The notes beneath the pieces are model-generated. The model was given only the letters and a program-made list of their open reading frames with translations. It made no database searches and had not been told where the DNA came from. 6,569 bases of DNA. Origin: Candidatus Woesearchaeota archaeon UBA153 (GTDB lineage Archaea; Nanobdellota; Nanobdellia; Woesearchaeales; UBA525). Positions 5,476 to 6,569 of this stretch are shown one piece after another. Made by a program: the position numbers and the translations under genes. The DNA lies in NCBI GenBank assembly GCA_002503705.1, contig DASH01000070.1:1-6569 (forward strand), written 5' to 3'. How positions within the stretch are numbered: position 1 is the first letter of the stretch; every line of letters begins with the position of its first letter.

Positions 5476-6569
5476 TCAGAACGGGATGGCGACCTGCTTC
5501 ATCGCCGCCGCGGCGCGCTTCGCGTCGTCCACGCGGCGGTTCTGCCGTTCGAGGAACGACTGCTCGCTCGTCGCGTACCCGTCCAGCCCGTTCCCGTTCC
5601 CGGTCTTGTACTTCGTCGCCAACTGTCCCGGAATGGCGTCGCCGACCGCGCGCGCCGTCTTCTCGAACGCGACATCCAAGCGTTGCAGCGTCTGCTTCGC
5701 CGACTCGTACACGCTGGACAATCGTTGGAACGTCTGCGGAGTGACCATTTCGAACTGGTCGCTCGCGTACAACTTGATGCTCTCCGAGATCAGCTTCATG
5801 TCGCCGGCGAAGTCGTAGATCTTGTCGATCATCGGCGCGATCTGCAGGAGCTGGTAGCGGGCGCGGTTCATTTTCCGCTCGGTGACGAGGATCTCCGTGG
5901 CGGCGTCCTTCCGCGCGGTCCGGTACGTCCGAGCTTCACCTTGGAGTTCGCGCAGCTGGTTCCGCGCCACACCGTACTCTGGCGTTCCCAGGTTCGCCAT
6001 GCTGGAGAGCTTCTGCTGCACCTCGCTGATCTCCGCGGCGATCTCGACGAGCATGCCCTCCGCGAGCTCGATGTGCTGCTCCTGCTGCTCCGCGGTCAGC
6101 TTGCAATCCGCAAGCGTGTCAATCGTCGTCTGGTAGCTCTCTTCCACCCTCTTCGCCAGGCCTTCGAGCTCGCCCGTCGCCTTCGACACCTCGGTCAAGG
6201 TGTGCGTCTTGAAACGTTCACGGACCAAGGGGAGGAGCTCTCCCTCGTACCTCTTCGCGTGCTCGTTCCCGACAATCCAGCCGACGTACGTGTCGATGAA
6301 CTGCTTGACGCGCAGTTTCTTCGCCTCTTCCGGCGTATAGTGCGTGCGCGCTTCTCCCGGAGTCCAGATCTCGGAGAGCAGCTTCTCCGCTTCGACGAGC
6401 TGCGTCCGGTAGTTCTCCAACTGCGCTTGGATGTCGTGTTCGCTCAGCTCGGGGATCTGGTCCTCGAGGCGTTGGTACATCGCGGGGTTCTTCCGTACCG
6501 AGACCGCCAGGCGTTTCTTCCCTTCCGGCGTCAACGTCTTGTACTTCGGCGAGAGGAGGAGGCGCACTC
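5476..6569 (-). CDS. Long alpha-helical, coiled-coil protein of unknown function, 5' end cut by window edge
   Basis: The frame ends at TGA 5478-5476 and is open to the right edge, so at least 363 residues are visible and the N-terminus is missing. The GTG at 6567 is the first visible full codon and is more likely internal than the start. Numbering from it: 1-60 charged helices with SPKYKTLTPEGKKRL, a short hydrophobic stretch FIDTYVGWIVG (90-100), then about 150 residues of heptad-like helix (130-310: EELAKRV-type charge pattern, EIAAEISEVQQKLSSM, ERKMNRARYQLLQIAPMIDKIYDF). A GNGNGLDG linker (323-330) leads to a short C-terminal helix (SFLERQNRRVDDAKRAAAAMKQ) ending AIPF. There is no transmembrane segment or catalytic motif in the visible part. 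I do not recognise the family. Its position directly before a classical AAA ATPase raises the possibility of a structural or substrate partner, by inference only. Confidence 0.85.
   Translation of the reverse strand, partial: VRLLLSPKYKTLTPEGKKRLAVSVRKNPAMYQRLEDQIPELSEHDIQAQLENYRTQLVEAEKLLSEIWTPGEARTHYTPEEAKKLRVKQFIDTYVGWIVGNEHAKRYEGELLPLVRERFKTHTLTEVSKATGELEGLAKRVEESYQTTIDTLADCKLTAEQQEQHIELAEGMLVEIAAEISEVQQKLSSMANLGTPEYGVARNQLRELQGEARTYRTARKDAATEILVTERKMNRARYQLLQIAPMIDKIYDFAGDMKLISESIKLYASDQFEMVTPQTFQRLSSVYESAKQTLQRLDVAFEKTARAVGDAIPGQLATKYKTGNGNGLDGYATSEQSFLERQNRRVDDAKRAAAAMKQVAIPF

Noticed and set aside
5476..6569. TelA-like (toxic anion resistance) identity for the coiled-coil protein
   Set aside because: Length and helical character are compatible, but the conserved TelA motifs I would expect are not visible. 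The resemblance is only general.

Overview
The window reads as a GC-rich archaeal chromosome segment in which all four genes lie on the minus strand. The archaeal assignment rests on three observations: an isoleucyl-tRNA synthetase of the archaeal/eukaryal type (HIGT, a GYDMHGLPTEH block, KMSKS, no bacterial-type C-terminal zinc finger); a near-ideal TATA box with a purine-rich BRE in front of the last gene; and T-tract 3' ends in place of hairpin terminators. A DPANN or DPANN-like lineage is my guess from the look of the wHTH and AAA proteins. The sequence alone does not settle it.

In transcription order (right to left): (1) 5476-6569, the C-terminal 363+ residues of a long alpha-helical, coiled-coil protein that enters from the right edge; it ends in a Gly/Asn linker and a short terminal helix, followed by a T-rich 3' end. 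(2) 3784-5382, a 532-residue classical AAA ATPase with an unrecognised helical N-domain and a DD Walker B. (3) 547-3699, complete IleRS (ileS). (4) 1-432, a winged-helix DNA-binding protein starting at GTG and leaving the window at the left edge before its stop.

The gaps are short (93, 84 and 114 bases) and hold most of the non-coding signal. The 433-546 gap has T-runs that probably end the ileS transcript, then a BRE/TATA promoter and an inverted repeat with arms one helical turn apart at the predicted transcription start of the wHTH gene, which suggests autoregulation. The 3700-3783 gap has a possible TATA box, a GC-rich foldable leader and an open -1 reading frame that could extend the AAA protein to four bases short of the ileS start. 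The 5383-5475 gap has a T-rich 3' end followed by a weak TATA-like element.

ileS is housekeeping. The wHTH gene looks like a self-regulated transcription factor or replication-type DNA-binding protein. The less ordinary part is the neighbouring pair of a helical/coiled-coil protein and a classical AAA ATPase, an arrangement that could be a substrate and its remodeller; this is inference from adjacency and architecture. The many long plus-strand open frames, including one of 698 codons opposite ileS, are antisense shadows of GC-rich codon use.
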